Shown piece after piece: positions 33,500-45,053 of a DNA stretch of 64,000 nt. Position 1 is the stretch's first letter. Every line of letters begins with the position of its first letter. Both the position numbers and the translations under genes were made by a program. Origin of the DNA: an uncultured Pelagibacteraceae bacterium (GTDB taxonomy: Bacteria > Pseudomonadota > Alphaproteobacteria > Pelagibacterales > Pelagibacteraceae); assembly GCA_902516425.1 (NCBI GenBank), contig CABXYE010000003.1, forward strand, positions 1 through 64,000, in the 5' to 3' direction. The notes below the pieces were generated by a model that searched no databases, was not told the DNA's origin, and saw only the letters and a program-made list of their open reading frames with translations.

Positions 33500-34447
33500 G
33501 TGAAAAATAATCTCCATGTTTTATTAGGTGCTACTGTTGCTGATGCAGCGGCAAGGCCATTACATTGGGTATATGATCAAAAAAAATTAAGCAATTATAT
33601 TAAGGGTAAAAAAGACTTTTCTTTTTTGAAAAAAAATAAAAGTCCTTTCTATGATATAAAAACCGGAAAAGTATCTGGTTACAACGAAATTAGCCAGGTT
33701 ATGTTTAATACACTGCTAGAGGAACACGAAAATATAGAACAGCGTTTTAAAAAAAATATCCTTAAGGACTTTGGCCCTGGAAGCAAATATTGGAAAAATT
33801 TAAAATTGAGATCTAAATATAAAAAAGTCAAAGACTGGCGTGGTATGATCAAAGGACCATGGATACATCAAAATATTATAGAGACGGTAAATAATATCAA
33901 ATTAAAAAGAAAGATTACTGGAGGTGTAAAAGTTAATGAGTCAGATGGTTTTTGCGCTACTCTTCCATACTATCTATATGGCTTTGATTTTAAAAGTTTA
34001 GAAAAAATTTTTAAAATTGTAACAGTTTCAAAGATAAGTTTTAAATACGCGCTTGCAAAATTTTACTTAATAGATTTTGCATTAAAGGGCGCAAAAGACC
34101 CGGTCAAAGAATTCATCAAGAAATTTAATAGAAATTCTTTTTTTAAGATAATTGTTAATGACATAAAAAAAATAAAAAAATTTAAATCAAAATTTAATCC
34201 AACTGTTATAAAGAAGTTGGGTATGGCTTGTAGCTATCCAGGAACTTTTAATAGTTCAATATATACAATCATTAATTCAAAAAATTATAAAGATGCTATA
34301 TTAAAAACAATAAAAGGTGGTGGTTGTAATTGTTCAAGAGCAAATTTTACTGGAGCATACTTTGCCGCTTTAGAAGGTGAAAATTCTATTCCAAATTATT
34401 GGATAAAAAAAACAAAGACAGCAAAAAAGATTTTAAATCAAAAATAA
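33500..34447 (+). CDS. ADP-ribosylglycohydrolase-fold protein lacking catalytic metal ligands
   Basis: 315 aa, GTG start 2 bp after trxB. The fold signature is seen at GATVADAAARPLHWVYD and near the C-terminus (GGGCNCSRANFTGAYFAAL...IPNYW). In active ADP-ribosylglycohydrolases the first site is GDALG, an inner TDDT-M motif follows and the late motif is GGDTDT. Here these read VADAAA, NEISQVM and GGGCNCSR, so most magnesium-binding acids are gone. The pattern is closer to crystallin-J1-like relatives with GGDNCSR. It may act on a different substrate or be non-catalytic. It is convergent and abutting with aspC. Confidence 0.8.
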   Translation: MKNNLHVLLGATVADAAARPLHWVYDQKKLSNYIKGKKDFSFLKKNKSPFYDIKTGKVSGYNEISQVMFNTLLEEHENIEQRFKKNILKDFGPGSKYWKNLKLRSKYKKVKDWRGMIKGPWIHQNIIETVNNIKLKRKITGGVKVNESDGFCATLPYYLYGFDFKSLEKIFKIVTVSKISFKYALAKFYLIDFALKGAKDPVKEFIKKFNRNSFFKIIVNDIKKIKKFKSKFNPTVIKKLGMACSYPGTFNSSIYTIINSKNYKDAILKTIKGGGCNCSRANFTGAYFAALEGENSIPNYWIKKTKTAKKILNQK

Positions 34448-35650
<1,203 letters not shown>

Positions 35651-35673
35651 TTATTCTACTACTTTCTTAATAT

Positions 35674-37848
35674 ATGGAAAATACTTATCAAGATTTAATT
35701 ACAGATATTCAGAGTAAAAATCCAAAAATCAGTGGAAAACTTGAAGGAGGAAAAAGATTCAAAATTAAATCAGATTTTAAACCGGCAGGAGATCAGCCTG
35801 AAGCTATCAAAAAATTAGTGAATGGAGCTAATAAGGAGGCATTTAATCAAGTTCTACTTGGTGTTACAGGCTCTGGGAAAACATTTACAATGGCAAAAGT
35901 TATTGAGGCCACAAATAGACCAGCTTTAATTTTGGCCCCAAATAAAACTTTGGCAGCTCAACTTTATGGGGAGATGAAAACTTTTTTTCCAGATAACGCA
36001 GTAGAATATTTTGTTTCCTATTATGATTATTATACACCAGAGGCATACGTTCCTAGATCAGATACCTATATTGAGAAAGAGGCATCTATCAATGAACAAA
36101 TAGATCGAATGAGACATTCAGCAACGAGATCTCTTCTTGAAAGAGATGACGTACTAATAGTTGCAAGTGTGTCGTGTATATATGGTTTGGGTTCAGTTGA
36201 AGCATACAGTAAGATGACCCTAAGCCTTCAAAAAAATTACGATTACAATAGAGAACAAATAATTAAATCTTTAGTAGCACTTCAATACAAACGTAACGAT
36301 CAAAATTTTTATCGGGGCACATTCAGAGCTCGAGGTGAATATCTAGAGATTTTTCCATCACATTTAGAGGATAGAGCTTGGAGATTAAGTTTATTTGGAG
36401 ATAAACTTGAAAAAATAGAGGAGTTTGATCCTCTAACTGGTGATCAGGTTAGAGAATTAAGTTTAGTTAAAGTCTATGCCAACAGTCACTACATTACTCC
36501 TAAGCCAACTATCGAACAAGCAGTTATTAACATTAGGAAAGAGTTAGAAATTACTCTGAAGAGACATAAAGCAGAAAATAAATTACTTGAAGCACAAAGA
36601 TTAGAGGAGAGAACAAAATTTGATCTTGAAATGATAGAAGCAACAGGATCTTGTGCTGGAATTGAAAATTATTCTAGATTTTTATCTGGAAGAAAACCGG
36701 GTGAACCGCCTCCCACCCTTTTTGAATATTTTCCAGACAATACATTAATTTTTGTTGATGAATGCCATGTTACAGTTCCACAACTTAATGGAATGTACAA
36801 AGGTGATAGATCAAGAAAAAGTACTCTGGCTGAATATGGTTTTAGACTTCCATCGTGTATGGATAACAGACCATTAAAATTTGAAGAATGGGATTTAATG
36901 AGAACTCAAACTGTATTTGTCTCAGCTACACCTGGCCCATGGGAATTGGAGCAAACTAAGGGGAAATTTATCGATCAAGTAATTAGACCTACTGGATTGA
37001 TTGATCCACCAGTTGAAATAAGACCTGCAAAAAATCAAGTGGACGATCTAATGCATGAGTGCAAAAAAGTAATTGAAAAAAATCATAGAGTTTTAGTTAC
37101 TACTCTAACAAAAAAGATGGCTGAAGATTTAACAGAATACCTTCATGAAAATGGGGTTAAAGTTAGATACCTTCACTCAGATATAGATACATTAGAGAGA
37201 ATAGAAATCATGAGAGACTTAAGAATGGGAGTTTTTGATGTTCTTGTTGGTATAAACCTATTAAGAGAAGGTTTAGATATCCCTGAATGTGCTTTAGTAG
37301 GGATTTTAGATGCAGACAAAGAAGGTTTTTTAAGATCAGAAACCTCTCTAATTCAAACAATTGGAAGAGCTGCAAGGAATGTTGAAGGTAAGGTAATTTT
37401 ATATGCTGATAAGGAAACTAAAAGTATTAAAAAGGCAATTCAAGAAACAGACAGAAGAAGAAAAATTCAATTAGATTATAACAAAAAACATAAAATAGAT
37501 GCTAAGTCAGTCAAAAAAGAAATTAGTGATATCTTGCAAAGTGTTTATGAGAAAGATTATGTTAAAATTAGTGAGGGCTCAAATGTTGGTGGAAATTTAA
37601 AGAAACATCTTAAAGCTTTGGACAAAAAAATGAAGGAAGCTGCTTCTAATCTGGAGTTTGAAGAAGCTGCAAAAATAAGAGATGAAATAAGAAAATTAGA
37701 GAGCACAGAATTAGAAATTACATTAAATCCAAAAATAAGACAGTACGATGTGAAAAATAAACTTTACCCAAAAGGTAGATCAACCATGGGTATGCCTGGC
37801 ACTAAAGTAACAAAAAAAAGAGATAAAAAATGGAAGCACGGAAAATAA
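35674..37848 (+). CDS. uvrB: UvrABC system protein B
   Basis: 724 aa DNA-damage-recognition helicase. Walker [14 protein letters not shown], the beta-hairpin [30 protein letters not shown], helicase motif [12 protein letters not shown], motif [11 protein letters not shown], motif [15 protein letters not shown], and a C-terminal UVR domain ([22 protein letters not shown]) that contacts UvrC. It opens DNA around lesions in nucleotide excision repair. The 3' end overlaps the following SDR gene by 19 bp. uvrC lies only two genes downstream. Confidence 0.98.
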   Translation: MENTYQDLITDIQSKNPKISGKLEGGKRFKIKSDFKPAGDQPEAIKKLVNGANKEAFNQVLLGVTGSGKTFTMAKVIEATNRPALILAPNKTLAAQLYGEMKTFFPDNAVEYFVSYYDYYTPEAYVPRSDTYIEKEASINEQIDRMRHSATRSLLERDDVLIVASVSCIYGLGSVEAYSKMTLSLQKNYDYNREQIIKSLVALQYKRNDQNFYRGTFRARGEYLEIFPSHLEDRAWRLSLFGDKLEKIEEFDPLTGDQVRELSLVKVYANSHYITPKPTIEQAVINIRKELEITLKRHKAENKLLEAQRLEERTKFDLEMIEATGSCAGIENYSRFLSGRKPGEPPPTLFEYFPDNTLIFVDECHVTVPQLNGMYKGDRSRKSTLAEYGFRLPSCMDNRPLKFEEWDLMRTQTVFVSATPGPWELEQTKGKFIDQVIRPTGLIDPPVEIRPAKNQVDDLMHECKKVIEKNHRVLVTTLTKKMAEDLTEYLHENGVKVRYLHSDIDTLERIEIMRDLRMGVFDVLVGINLLREGLDIPECALVGILDADKEGFLRSETSLIQTIGRAARNVEGKVILYADKETKSIKKAIQETDRRRKIQLDYNKKHKIDAKSVKKEISDILQSVYEKDYVKISEGSNVGGNLKKHLKALDKKMKEAASNLEFEEAAKIRDEIRKLESTELEITLNPKIRQYDVKNKLYPKGRSTMGMPGTKVTKKRDKKWKHGK

Positions 37849-38585
37849 TTATTACTGGAGGAGCGACCAGAATAGGTGCTGCAATAGCGAAAAAATTATC
37901 AGGCCCAAAAATTGAAATTGTAATTCACTATAATAAATCTAAAGCTAAAGCAGAAAAGCTTAAAAAAGAATTGAAAAAGAATGATACTATTGTTTATTTA
38001 GTAAAAGCAGATCTAGGCAAAGAAAATGATGTTGATAAAATTATTAAATTTTCAAAAATAAAATTAAAATATTTTGACTGTTTAATTAATAATGCCTCCT
38101 TATTTGAAAACGATAAATTGGAAAATTTTTCAGTCAAAAGTTGGGATCTTCATTTAAATGCAAATCTTAAAGCCCCTGCATTGCTATCAAAAGGTTTTGC
38201 CAAAAATACTAGAGGAAAGAATAATAATATAATTAACATTATTGACCAAAGAGTCTTTAAATTAACACCTTACTTTCTTTCATATACATTAAGTAAAACG
38301 GGCCTTTATACTTTAACTAAAACAAGTGCAATGAGTTTAGCACCTAAAATACGTGTCAATGGTATAGCTCCAGGTCCAACAATTAAAAATAAAAGACAAA
38401 CTGAAAAACACTTTAAAAAACAGTATTTTGCCACGCCGTTAAAACAACAAGTTAATGTTAATGAAATCTGTAGTGCTGTTGACTTTTTTATAAAAAACAG
38501 CTCTATTACAGGTCAGGTTTTAGCAATTGATAGTGGACAAAGTTTAAACTGGCAAACACCGGATATAATGGGTGGTAAAGAATGA
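37830..38585 (+). CDS. Short-chain dehydrogenase, probable pteridine reductase (FolM-like)
   Basis: 251 aa. Classical SDR: NADP-binding [22 protein letters not shown] (NNAG-like), catalytic Tyr-x3-Lys in [14 protein letters not shown], and PGPTI. The sequence around the cofactor site and the neighbouring folB suggest dihydropteridine/dihydromonapterin or dihydrofolate reduction. It overlaps uvrB by 19 bp and folB by 4 bp (ATGA). The substrate is inferred from context. Confidence 0.82.
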   Translation: MEARKIIITGGATRIGAAIAKKLSGPKIEIVIHYNKSKAKAEKLKKELKKNDTIVYLVKADLGKENDVDKIIKFSKIKLKYFDCLINNASLFENDKLENFSVKSWDLHLNANLKAPALLSKGFAKNTRGKNNNIINIIDQRVFKLTPYFLSYTLSKTGLYTLTKTSAMSLAPKIRVNGIAPGPTIKNKRQTEKHFKKQYFATPLKQQVNVNEICSAVDFFIKNSSITGQVLAIDSGQSLNWQTPDIMGGKE

Positions 38586-39007
38586 AAAAAAATAATCTTA
38601 GAATAATAAAGATTGATAAATCAAAAAGCCTGTTTAATTACGAGAAAAAAATTTTAATTAATGAACTTATTTTAGATCTTAAACTTGGTTATTATGATTT
38701 TGAAAAAGAGAAATCCCAAAAAATTAAATTTAGTCTTGAAATTGACTATGAGGATAAAAAACCTACTAACGATAAAGACATTAAGTCCATAGTAAACTAT
38801 GGAACAGTGGTTAAATTAATAACAAAATTAGTCAAAAAGAAACACTACAATTTTTTAGAGTCCCTTGCAGAGGCAGTTTTTGATGAATTATTTAAAGACA
38901 AAAGGATTGGTAAGATAATGTTAAAAATTGAAAAATTAGAGATTTTAAAAGACTGTTCATCAGTTGGTATTCAAATTACCAAAAAAAGAAGTCATGATAA
39001 GTTCTGA
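38582..39007 (+). CDS. folB: Dihydroneopterin aldolase-like protein
   Basis: 141 aa. After a short N-terminal extension the FolB fold appears: [58 protein letters not shown] with the Glu-Ala-Leu-like motif, and the final [17 protein letters not shown]. It cleaves dihydroneopterin to hydroxymethyl-dihydropterin in folate synthesis, or epimerises it. The usual N-terminal active-site Glu aligns with the LGYYDFEK region. Starts overlapping the SDR gene and ends inside uvrC. Confidence 0.85.
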   Translation: MKKNNLRIIKIDKSKSLFNYEKKILINELILDLKLGYYDFEKEKSQKIKFSLEIDYEDKKPTNDKDIKSIVNYGTVVKLITKLVKKKHYNFLESLAEAVFDELFKDKRIGKIMLKIEKLEILKDCSSVGIQITKKRSHDKF

Positions 39008-40829
39008 AATAGGAAAAGAAGTAATTAAAAAAGAACTCGCTCTTATTCCTAAATTACCTGGGGTCTATAGAATGCTAAATGATAAAGGAGATATACTTTA
39101 CGTTGGTAAAGCAAAAAATTTACCAAATAGACTGAAAAGCTATGTAGCTGAAAAAAATCATATTATTAGGACTGAGAGAATGCTCTCACAAACTAGAAAA
39201 CTAGAGATAACGACTACATCAAATGAAAGTGAAGCACTACTTCTTGAGGCAAATTTAATTAAAAAACATAAACCTAAATTTAATATTTTGTTACGAGATG
39301 ATAAATCTTTTCCATTTATCTTTATTAGTAATAAAGAAAAATGGCCACAGATAAGAAGACATCGTGGAAAAAAAACAAATGAGGGTTTTTACTTCGGACC
39401 CTTTGCATCTGCAGGTTCAGCCAATTGGACAATTAAAATGATACAAAAAATTTTTCACTTAAGAGTTTGCGATGATACAGTTTTTAAAAATAGAGAGCGC
39501 CCATGTATTTTATACCAAATTAAAAGATGTTCAGGACCTTGCGTTGGTTTTATAAAAAAAGAGGATTACAAAAAAACAGTAGATGATGCAATAGAATTTG
39601 TATCTGGCAAATCAAGAAAAATACAAAAAAGTCTTTCTGATCAAATGGAAAAGGCAAGTGGGGATTTAGATTTTGAAAAAGCAACAATTCTAAGAGATAG
39701 GATTAAATCTTTAAATATTATTCAATCCTCACAAAGAATTAATGAAGCAAACTTGATCGAGGCAGATGTAATAGCAGGGTATAAAGAATCGGGCAAAACT
39801 TGTATCCAGGTCTTTTTCTATAGATCAAAACAAAACTGGGGTAATCAAGCTTTTTTTCCAAAACACGACCCTGATGAAAGATTAAGTAATATAATAAATT
39901 CTTTTGTTTCACAATTTTATGAAAATAAAAGTGTCCCATCATCAATAATTTTATCTGAGGAAATTAAAGAAAAGGTATTAATTGAAAAGACACTTTCACA
40001 AAAAGAAGGTAAGCAGATTAATATTTCTGTGGCTAAAAAAGGCTCCAAGTTAAAAGTAATTAATCAAGCTGTTAAAAACGCTAAAGATAGTTTGAATAGA
40101 AAACTTTATGAAAGCCAGAATAACCGAGAATTATTTGAAGCGGTAACTACTAAATTTAATTTGGAAACAAATATAAATCTAATTGAAGTTTATGATAATA
40201 GTCATATCCAGGGAACCAATAGTGTTGGTGCTTTAATAGCTTATGGAGATGAAGGTTTTATAAAAAAAAGATATAGAAAATTTAATATAAAAAACAAGAA
40301 AAATGAACAAGATGATTATGGAATGTTGCGTGAAGTATTGAGTAGAAGGTTTAAAAGAGCAGTCCAAGAGAAAGATAATTATTTGTCATTTCCAGATTTA
40401 GTCATGGTTGATGGTGGAAAAGGACAATACTCTGTAGCAAGAGAAACCCTAAATGAATTGGGACTTCACGACATTCCTATTATTGCTATAGCAAAAGGTA
40501 AATTTAGAAATAGTGGAAATGAAACTTTTTTTCATAACGGTAAAGAGGTCAAATTTACAAAAAATGATCCTACTTTATTTTTTCTTCAAAGAATTCGTGA
40601 CGAATCCCATCGATTTGCAATTAGCGCTCACAGGTCAAAAAGAAAAAAAGGAATGAGTAAATCTTTGCTAGATCAAATAGACGGGATTGGTTCTATTAGA
40701 AAAAGGGCACTTTTAAACCATTTTGGATCTGCGCGAGCAGTTGAATCAGCTAGTCTTGATGAAATAAAATCTGTAGATGGTGTTGAAGTAAAAGTCGCAA
40801 AAAAGATATATAATTTTTTTCATGAATAA
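38994..40829 (+). CDS. uvrC: UvrABC system protein C
   Basis: 611 aa from the ATG at 38994; a longer start at 38964 is possible but adds a residue run unlike the family. GIY-YIG nuclease domain near the N-terminus ([20 protein letters not shown]), central UVR motif ([16 protein letters not shown]), C-terminal RNase H-like nuclease domain ([30 protein letters not shown]) and helix-hairpin-helix DNA-binding tail ([19 protein letters not shown]). It makes both incisions around UvrB-bound lesions. It overlaps folB by 14 bp. Confidence 0.97.
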   Translation: MISSEIGKEVIKKELALIPKLPGVYRMLNDKGDILYVGKAKNLPNRLKSYVAEKNHIIRTERMLSQTRKLEITTTSNESEALLLEANLIKKHKPKFNILLRDDKSFPFIFISNKEKWPQIRRHRGKKTNEGFYFGPFASAGSANWTIKMIQKIFHLRVCDDTVFKNRERPCILYQIKRCSGPCVGFIKKEDYKKTVDDAIEFVSGKSRKIQKSLSDQMEKASGDLDFEKATILRDRIKSLNIIQSSQRINEANLIEADVIAGYKESGKTCIQVFFYRSKQNWGNQAFFPKHDPDERLSNIINSFVSQFYENKSVPSSIILSEEIKEKVLIEKTLSQKEGKQINISVAKKGSKLKVINQAVKNAKDSLNRKLYESQNNRELFEAVTTKFNLETNINLIEVYDNSHIQGTNSVGALIAYGDEGFIKKRYRKFNIKNKKNEQDDYGMLREVLSRRFKRAVQEKDNYLSFPDLVMVDGGKGQYSVARETLNELGLHDIPIIAIAKGKFRNSGNETFFHNGKEVKFTKNDPTLFFLQRIRDESHRFAISAHRSKRKKGMSKSLLDQIDGIGSIRKRALLNHFGSARAVESASLDEIKSVDGVEVKVAKKIYNFFHE

Positions 40830-40837
40830 AAAAAAAT

Positions 40838-41422
40838 ATGCTTAAAAAAATACCCAACATACTTACTGTGGGCAGGATTTTAATTGTTCCTTTTTTTGTA
40901 TTGGCTTTTTATTTACCTGGTTTTTATGGAGATTTAACAGCATTAATCTTATTTATAGTTGCATCTTTTACAGATTTTTTAGATGGTATGCTTGCTAGAT
41001 TTCTCGGTGAAGAATCTAAACTTGGCGAATTACTTGATCCCATAGCAGATAAAATTATTGTTGCGACTGCGCTAATACTTTTGGTAATGGACGGGACTAT
41101 TAAAAATTATGAAGTTATAGCAGCAATCATAATTTTAACCCGAGAAATTTTGATATCAGGATTAAGAGAATTTTTAGCTAAAGGAAAAATTAAATTACCA
41201 GTTTCAAATCTTGCAAAATTAAAAACTGTATTACAAATGGTTTCTATTGGACTTTTACTTTCTGGAGAAACCGGGAATAAAATCATAGATTTTCAAGATT
41301 ATAATGCTCAAACTATAGGGATAATTCTATTGTGGCTTTCTGCAGCCTTAACACTTTTTACAGGATATGAATATATGCGAAAAGGAATTGATCATGCTAT
41401 TTCAGAGGATAAAAAAGATTAA
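40838..41422 (+). CDS. pgsA: CDP-diacylglycerol-glycerol-3-phosphate 3-phosphatidyltransferase
   Basis: 194 aa inner-membrane enzyme with several hydrophobic helices. The CDP-alcohol phosphotransferase signature D-G-x2-A-R-x8-G-x3-D-x3-D is present in FLDGMLARFLGEESKLGELL plus the following DPIAD. It makes phosphatidylglycerophosphate, the precursor of phosphatidylglycerol. It begins 8 bp after uvrC and overlaps the convergent ilvE by 4 bp. The uvrC-pgsA order is common among alphaproteobacteria. Confidence 0.95.
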   Translation: MLKKIPNILTVGRILIVPFFVLAFYLPGFYGDLTALILFIVASFTDFLDGMLARFLGEESKLGELLDPIADKIIVATALILLVMDGTIKNYEVIAAIIILTREILISGLREFLAKGKIKLPVSNLAKLKTVLQMVSIGLLLSGETGNKIIDFQDYNAQTIGIILLWLSAALTLFTGYEYMRKGIDHAISEDKKD

Positions 41423-42300
41423 GCTGCTTTTTTCTTTCTAACTAATTCTTGATAACTCTCGTTAAGACCAATTATTAAATCGCAAACTTTAAATTGATTT
41501 TCAGCAATACATGACACTGGGGTCACCTCTGCTGCAGTTCCGGTTAAAAAACATCCAACAAAATTCTTTAATTCTTCGGGACTAATTTTTCTTTCATGAA
41601 CTTTTATTTTTTTTGATTTTGCAATTTCAATCACAGTTCGTCTTGTAATTCCATCTAAAAAAGAGTCTGGAGTTGGTGTGTGCAGCTCTCCATTAGTATC
41701 TTTAAAAAAAACATTTGCTCCAGTTGCTTCAGCAATATTACCTTCGTGATCTAACATTAGAGAGTCAGTAAAACCATTTTTTTCTGCTTCATGTTTTGAC
41801 AGTGTGCAAATCATATAAAGTCCAGAGGCTTTAGTATCCCATGGTATCGTGTTTGGAGCTGGTCTTCTCCAATTTGAAATATTCAATTTAATACCTTCAA
41901 TTTTTAATTTTGGATCAAAATAAGAACCCCATTCCCAAGTTGCTATTGCAACGTGAATTTTAGTGTGTTGAGCTGATATTGCCATCATCTCACTTCCTCT
42001 CCAGGCGACTGGTCTTACATACCCATTCTCAACTTTTTGATTTTTAATGATAGTATTTGATGCAGCATTAATTTCCTGCTCAGTGTAAGGTATTTTAAAG
42101 CCCATTCTTTTTGCAGAATAAAAAAATCTTGAAGTATGTTCCTCTAGTTTGAAGATTGAGCCATCATAAACTCTCTCTCCCTCGAAAACGCAGCTGGCAT
42201 AGTGTAATCCGTGGCTCAAAACATGTACTTTAACATTCGACCAATCTACTAATTCGCCGTTGTACCATATTTTACCAGATCTTTTATCGTAAGGTATCAT
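41419..42300 (-). CDS. ilvE: Branched-chain-amino-acid aminotransferase
   Basis: 293 aa fold-type IV PLP enzyme. Motifs: GLHYASCVFEGERVY near the N-terminus, VRPVAWRGSEMM, the PLP lysine in WDTKASGLYMICTLSKHEA, GNIAEATGANVFF with the cofactor-binding Glu, and FLTGTAAEVTPV. It catalyses the last step of Val, Leu and Ile synthesis. It overlaps pgsA tail to tail by 4 bp and is divergent from the MarR-type gene. Confidence 0.95.
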   Translation of the reverse strand: MIPYDKRSGKIWYNGELVDWSNVKVHVLSHGLHYASCVFEGERVYDGSIFKLEEHTSRFFYSAKRMGFKIPYTEQEINAASNTIIKNQKVENGYVRPVAWRGSEMMAISAQHTKIHVAIATWEWGSYFDPKLKIEGIKLNISNWRRPAPNTIPWDTKASGLYMICTLSKHEAEKNGFTDSLMLDHEGNIAEATGANVFFKDTNGELHTPTPDSFLDGITRRTVIEIAKSKKIKVHERKISPEELKNFVGCFLTGTAAEVTPVSCIAENQFKVCDLIIGLNESYQELVRKKKAA

Positions 42301-42369
42301 GTATGAAATTTAAAAATATTACTGAAAAATATCTGTGTATATATAATATGTCAATATAACTTACCTGTG

Positions 42370-42807
42370 ATGAAAGAGCTTTTATATTTAAAAGATGAAC
42401 AATTAAAACATTTAATTGAAAAATTATTTATAAGTTATAGAGAAACCTTTGCGGACTCAAAGGGAGTTCTTAGTAAATACCAAATTGGGCTGGCCCATCA
42501 AAAAACTATTCATCTAATATCTATGTATGAAGGAATTTCTATATCAGAACTTTTGAGGAAACTTAAGGTAACCAAACAAAGTTTAAATAGAGTTTTGAAA
42601 GACTTAATCAAACTCGAAATAATTTTCTTTAACAAAGACCAGAATGACACAAGAGTGAAACATGTTTTTTTAAATGAAAAAGGAAAAAAAATTTTTAAGG
42701 AAATATTTGAGGTACAAAAAAAAAGGATCTATAAAGCTCTTCTTAGTTCAAGTTCACAAGAAGTTTTGAGCTTTGATGAAGTTTTAAACAGAATAATAAA
42801 TGGATAA
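42370..42807 (+). CDS. MarR-family transcriptional regulator
   Basis: 145 aa from ATG 42370 (GTG one codon upstream is also possible). A winged helix is visible: IGLAHQKTIHLISMYEGISISELLRKLKVTKQSLNRVLKDLIKLEII (helix-turn-helix), followed by the wing FFNKDQNDTRVKHVFLNEKG. MarR proteins are dimeric repressors that often respond to small ligands. Its 3' end overlaps the response regulator by 8 bp, so the three genes form one regulatory operon. Ligand unknown. Confidence 0.9.
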   Translation: MKELLYLKDEQLKHLIEKLFISYRETFADSKGVLSKYQIGLAHQKTIHLISMYEGISISELLRKLKVTKQSLNRVLKDLIKLEIIFFNKDQNDTRVKHVFLNEKGKKIFKEIFEVQKKRIYKALLSSSSQEVLSFDEVLNRIING

Positions 42808-43477
42808 ATTTATTGCACATATTTTGATAGTAGATGATGATGAGGGGATTAGGTCATTGTTGAAAAAATATTTAAATGAAAAAAAATACTTAGTCACGAC
42901 TGCAAATACAGCTGAAGATGCATCTAAAAAAATAGAAATCATAAAATTCGATTTAATTATCTTAGATATAATGATGCCTGGCAAAAGTGGTCTTGATTTT
43001 TTAGAAGAATTCAAAAAAACTATCAATACACCTGTAATACTATTAACCGCTAGGGGAGAGCCAAGTGAAAGAATCGAAGGTTTAGAAATGGGAGCAGATG
43101 ATTATTTGCCAAAACCATTTGAACCAAAAGAACTTGATTTAAGAATTAAAAACATAATAGATAAAACTAAGCAAAATAATTTAAAAAGAATTATTGAATT
43201 TCAAAACATAAAAATTGATTTAAACAAACAAATAATTTTTCAAAATAATTTAGAATATAAGATTAATAATACCGAGAAAATTATATTAAAAGAAATGATT
43301 AATAACCCAGGCAAAGTATTTGCAAGAGAAGAAATAGGTAAATTAATTGATTTAGAAAAAGAAAGATCAATCGATGTAATCATTACAAGATTAAGAAAAA
43401 AAATTGAAATAAATCCAAAGAATCCGAAGTTTCTTCAAACAATTAGAGGTGCAGGCTATGTTTTATGGATTGAGTAA
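42800..43477 (+). CDS. OmpR/PhoB-family response regulator
   Basis: 225 aa. Receiver domain with the acidic pair VDDDEG, phospho-acceptor Asp in DLIILDIMMPGKSG, LLTARGE and the Lys in YLPKPFEP; C-terminal winged-helix domain (KIILKEMINNPGKVFAREEI and RSIDVIITRLRKKIE, ending TIRGAGYVLW). It is the DNA-binding partner of the downstream kinase, whose gene overlaps it by 20 bp. OmpR-like by domain type; target genes are unknown. Confidence 0.93.
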   Translation: MDKFIAHILIVDDDEGIRSLLKKYLNEKKYLVTTANTAEDASKKIEIIKFDLIILDIMMPGKSGLDFLEEFKKTINTPVILLTARGEPSERIEGLEMGADDYLPKPFEPKELDLRIKNIIDKTKQNNLKRIIEFQNIKIDLNKQIIFQNNLEYKINNTEKIILKEMINNPGKVFAREEIGKLIDLEKERSIDVIITRLRKKIEINPKNPKFLQTIRGAGYVLWIE

Positions 43478-44777
43478 ATATTTTAAAAGTTTATTACCAA
43501 AAAGATTGTTTTATAGGGCTCTTCTTATTGTTGCTATACCAGTAATTTTAATTCAATTAACAATCACTATTGTTTTTTTTGATAGTCTTTGGATAAAAAC
43601 CAATAAAGGTATGACCAGAGCTTTGGTAGGTGAAATACAAACTTTTATTGAGGTATATAAAAATGATATTTACGAAAAAAATGAAATTACAAACATCTTT
43701 TCTTTATATCAAGATTTAAATATAGAGTTTGTTGAGGACAAAAATTTTAATTTTTTTTTCAATGAAAGATGGTTTAGTCCAATAGATAGAACATTAAGGA
43801 GGGAATTAAAATCAAAATTTGGATCGGAAATTTTTTGGTTTAACACAACAAACTACAAAGAACTTGTTGATCTTAGAATTAAATATAAAAATGGATATTT
43901 TAAGTTCATAATTCCTAAGGATAGGCTTACAAGCACCTCAGCTAGATTGTTTGGATTATGGATTACTGTACCAGCTTTTATAGTTGTAATAATTTCTTTA
44001 ATCTTTCTCAAAAACCAAACTAGGCCGATAACAGCTTTGGCAAAAGCTGCCGCAAAATTTGGAAGGGGTGAAAATGTCGACGAATTTAAACCCTCAGGAG
44101 CAGCAGAAATTCGTCAAGCTGGTTATGAATTTGACAGAATGAGAAAAAGAATAGTAAGACATCTCAATCAAAGATCAGAAATGTTATCTGGAATTAGTCA
44201 TGATTTAAGAACTCCTTTAACGAGAATGAAATTACAAACAGCATTTATAAAAGATAAGTCTTTAGCTAATAAATTAACTGAGGACATTAATGAAATGGAA
44301 AAAATGCTGAATGAGTATTTACAGTTTACTAGTTCGTCATTTATTGAGAAAGATGAGCTTTTTGATCTTGGTGAATTAATTATAGAAATTATAAAAAAGT
44401 ATAATAATAATAACATAACCAAAGAAATTCCATCAAGGGTTTATTTAAATGGAAGAAAAAACTTAATTAAACGATGTTTAAATAATCTCATTGAAAACTC
44501 GATTAAGTATGGAAATAAACTAAATATAGAACTCTCAAAGAAAAAAACAAATTTAGTTATTAAAGTTGAGGATGACGGACCAGGTATACCAGAAAATGAG
44601 TATGAAAATGTTTTTAAACCTTTCTATAAAATTGATAAAGGAAGAGCGGATTCAAAATCAAGTGTAGGTTTGGGTCTTTCAATAGCCTCGGATATTATTA
44701 GATCTCACGGTGGAAATATAAAATTAAGTAAATCATCTTTGAATGGTCTAGAGGTTAAGATTTTTTTACCTGTTTAG
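43458..44777 (+). CDS. EnvZ-like sensor histidine kinase
   Basis: 439 aa from the ATG at 43458. Two transmembrane segments (about 20-40 and 160-185) flank a periplasmic sensor region; a HAMP-like linker (RPITALAKAAAKFGRGENVD) follows. The H box is GISHDLRTPLTRMK, the N box NNLIENSIKYGN, G1 VEDDGPGIPENE and G2 SVGLGLSIASDI. It autophosphorylates on His and passes the phosphate to the upstream OmpR-type regulator. It converges on ubiK, overlapping it by 23 bp. Confidence 0.93.
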   Translation: MFYGLSKYFKSLLPKRLFYRALLIVAIPVILIQLTITIVFFDSLWIKTNKGMTRALVGEIQTFIEVYKNDIYEKNEITNIFSLYQDLNIEFVEDKNFNFFFNERWFSPIDRTLRRELKSKFGSEIFWFNTTNYKELVDLRIKYKNGYFKFIIPKDRLTSTSARLFGLWITVPAFIVVIISLIFLKNQTRPITALAKAAAKFGRGENVDEFKPSGAAEIRQAGYEFDRMRKRIVRHLNQRSEMLSGISHDLRTPLTRMKLQTAFIKDKSLANKLTEDINEMEKMLNEYLQFTSSSFIEKDELFDLGELIIEIIKKYNNNNITKEIPSRVYLNGRKNLIKRCLNNLIENSIKYGNKLNIELSKKKTNLVIKVEDDGPGIPENEYENVFKPFYKIDKGRADSKSSVGLGLSIASDIIRSHGGNIKLSKSSLNGLEVKIFLPV

Positions 44778-45003
44778 ATTTTTTTGTTTTAACTTGATTT
44801 TTTTCTATTTTCTTTTCTAATATCTCCACTCTTTTCGATAAGACATCAAATTCATCTTTGCTAGTTAGCTTCATCTTAAATACAATTTCATCTCTTTTTG
44901 ATTTTAAAACGTTAACCATCTCATTAGTTAGATCCCTTGAGGAAATTAAACCTTGTTCTAACAGTTTTGTTATTTTATCAAATACAAATTTTGAATTTTT
45001 CAT
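44755..45003 (-). CDS. ubiK: UbiK-family accessory factor
   Basis: 82 aa, mostly helical. The pattern ISSRDLTNEMVNVLKSKRDEIVFKMKLTSKDEFDVLSKRVEILEKKI matches the BMFP/UbiK family: an amphipathic N-terminal helix and a C-terminal coiled coil, ending in a Lys-rich tail. In other proteobacteria UbiK helps assemble the ubiquinone-biosynthesis complex. It overlaps the convergent kinase gene and is divergent from lgt. Confidence 0.8.
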   Translation of the reverse strand: MKNSKFVFDKITKLLEQGLISSRDLTNEMVNVLKSKRDEIVFKMKLTSKDEFDVLSKRVEILEKKIEKNQVKTKKSKQVKKS

Positions 45004-45053
45004 ATATTTATTAATTAAGTTATTATATCTATATCTTATTATTATAATTTAAA

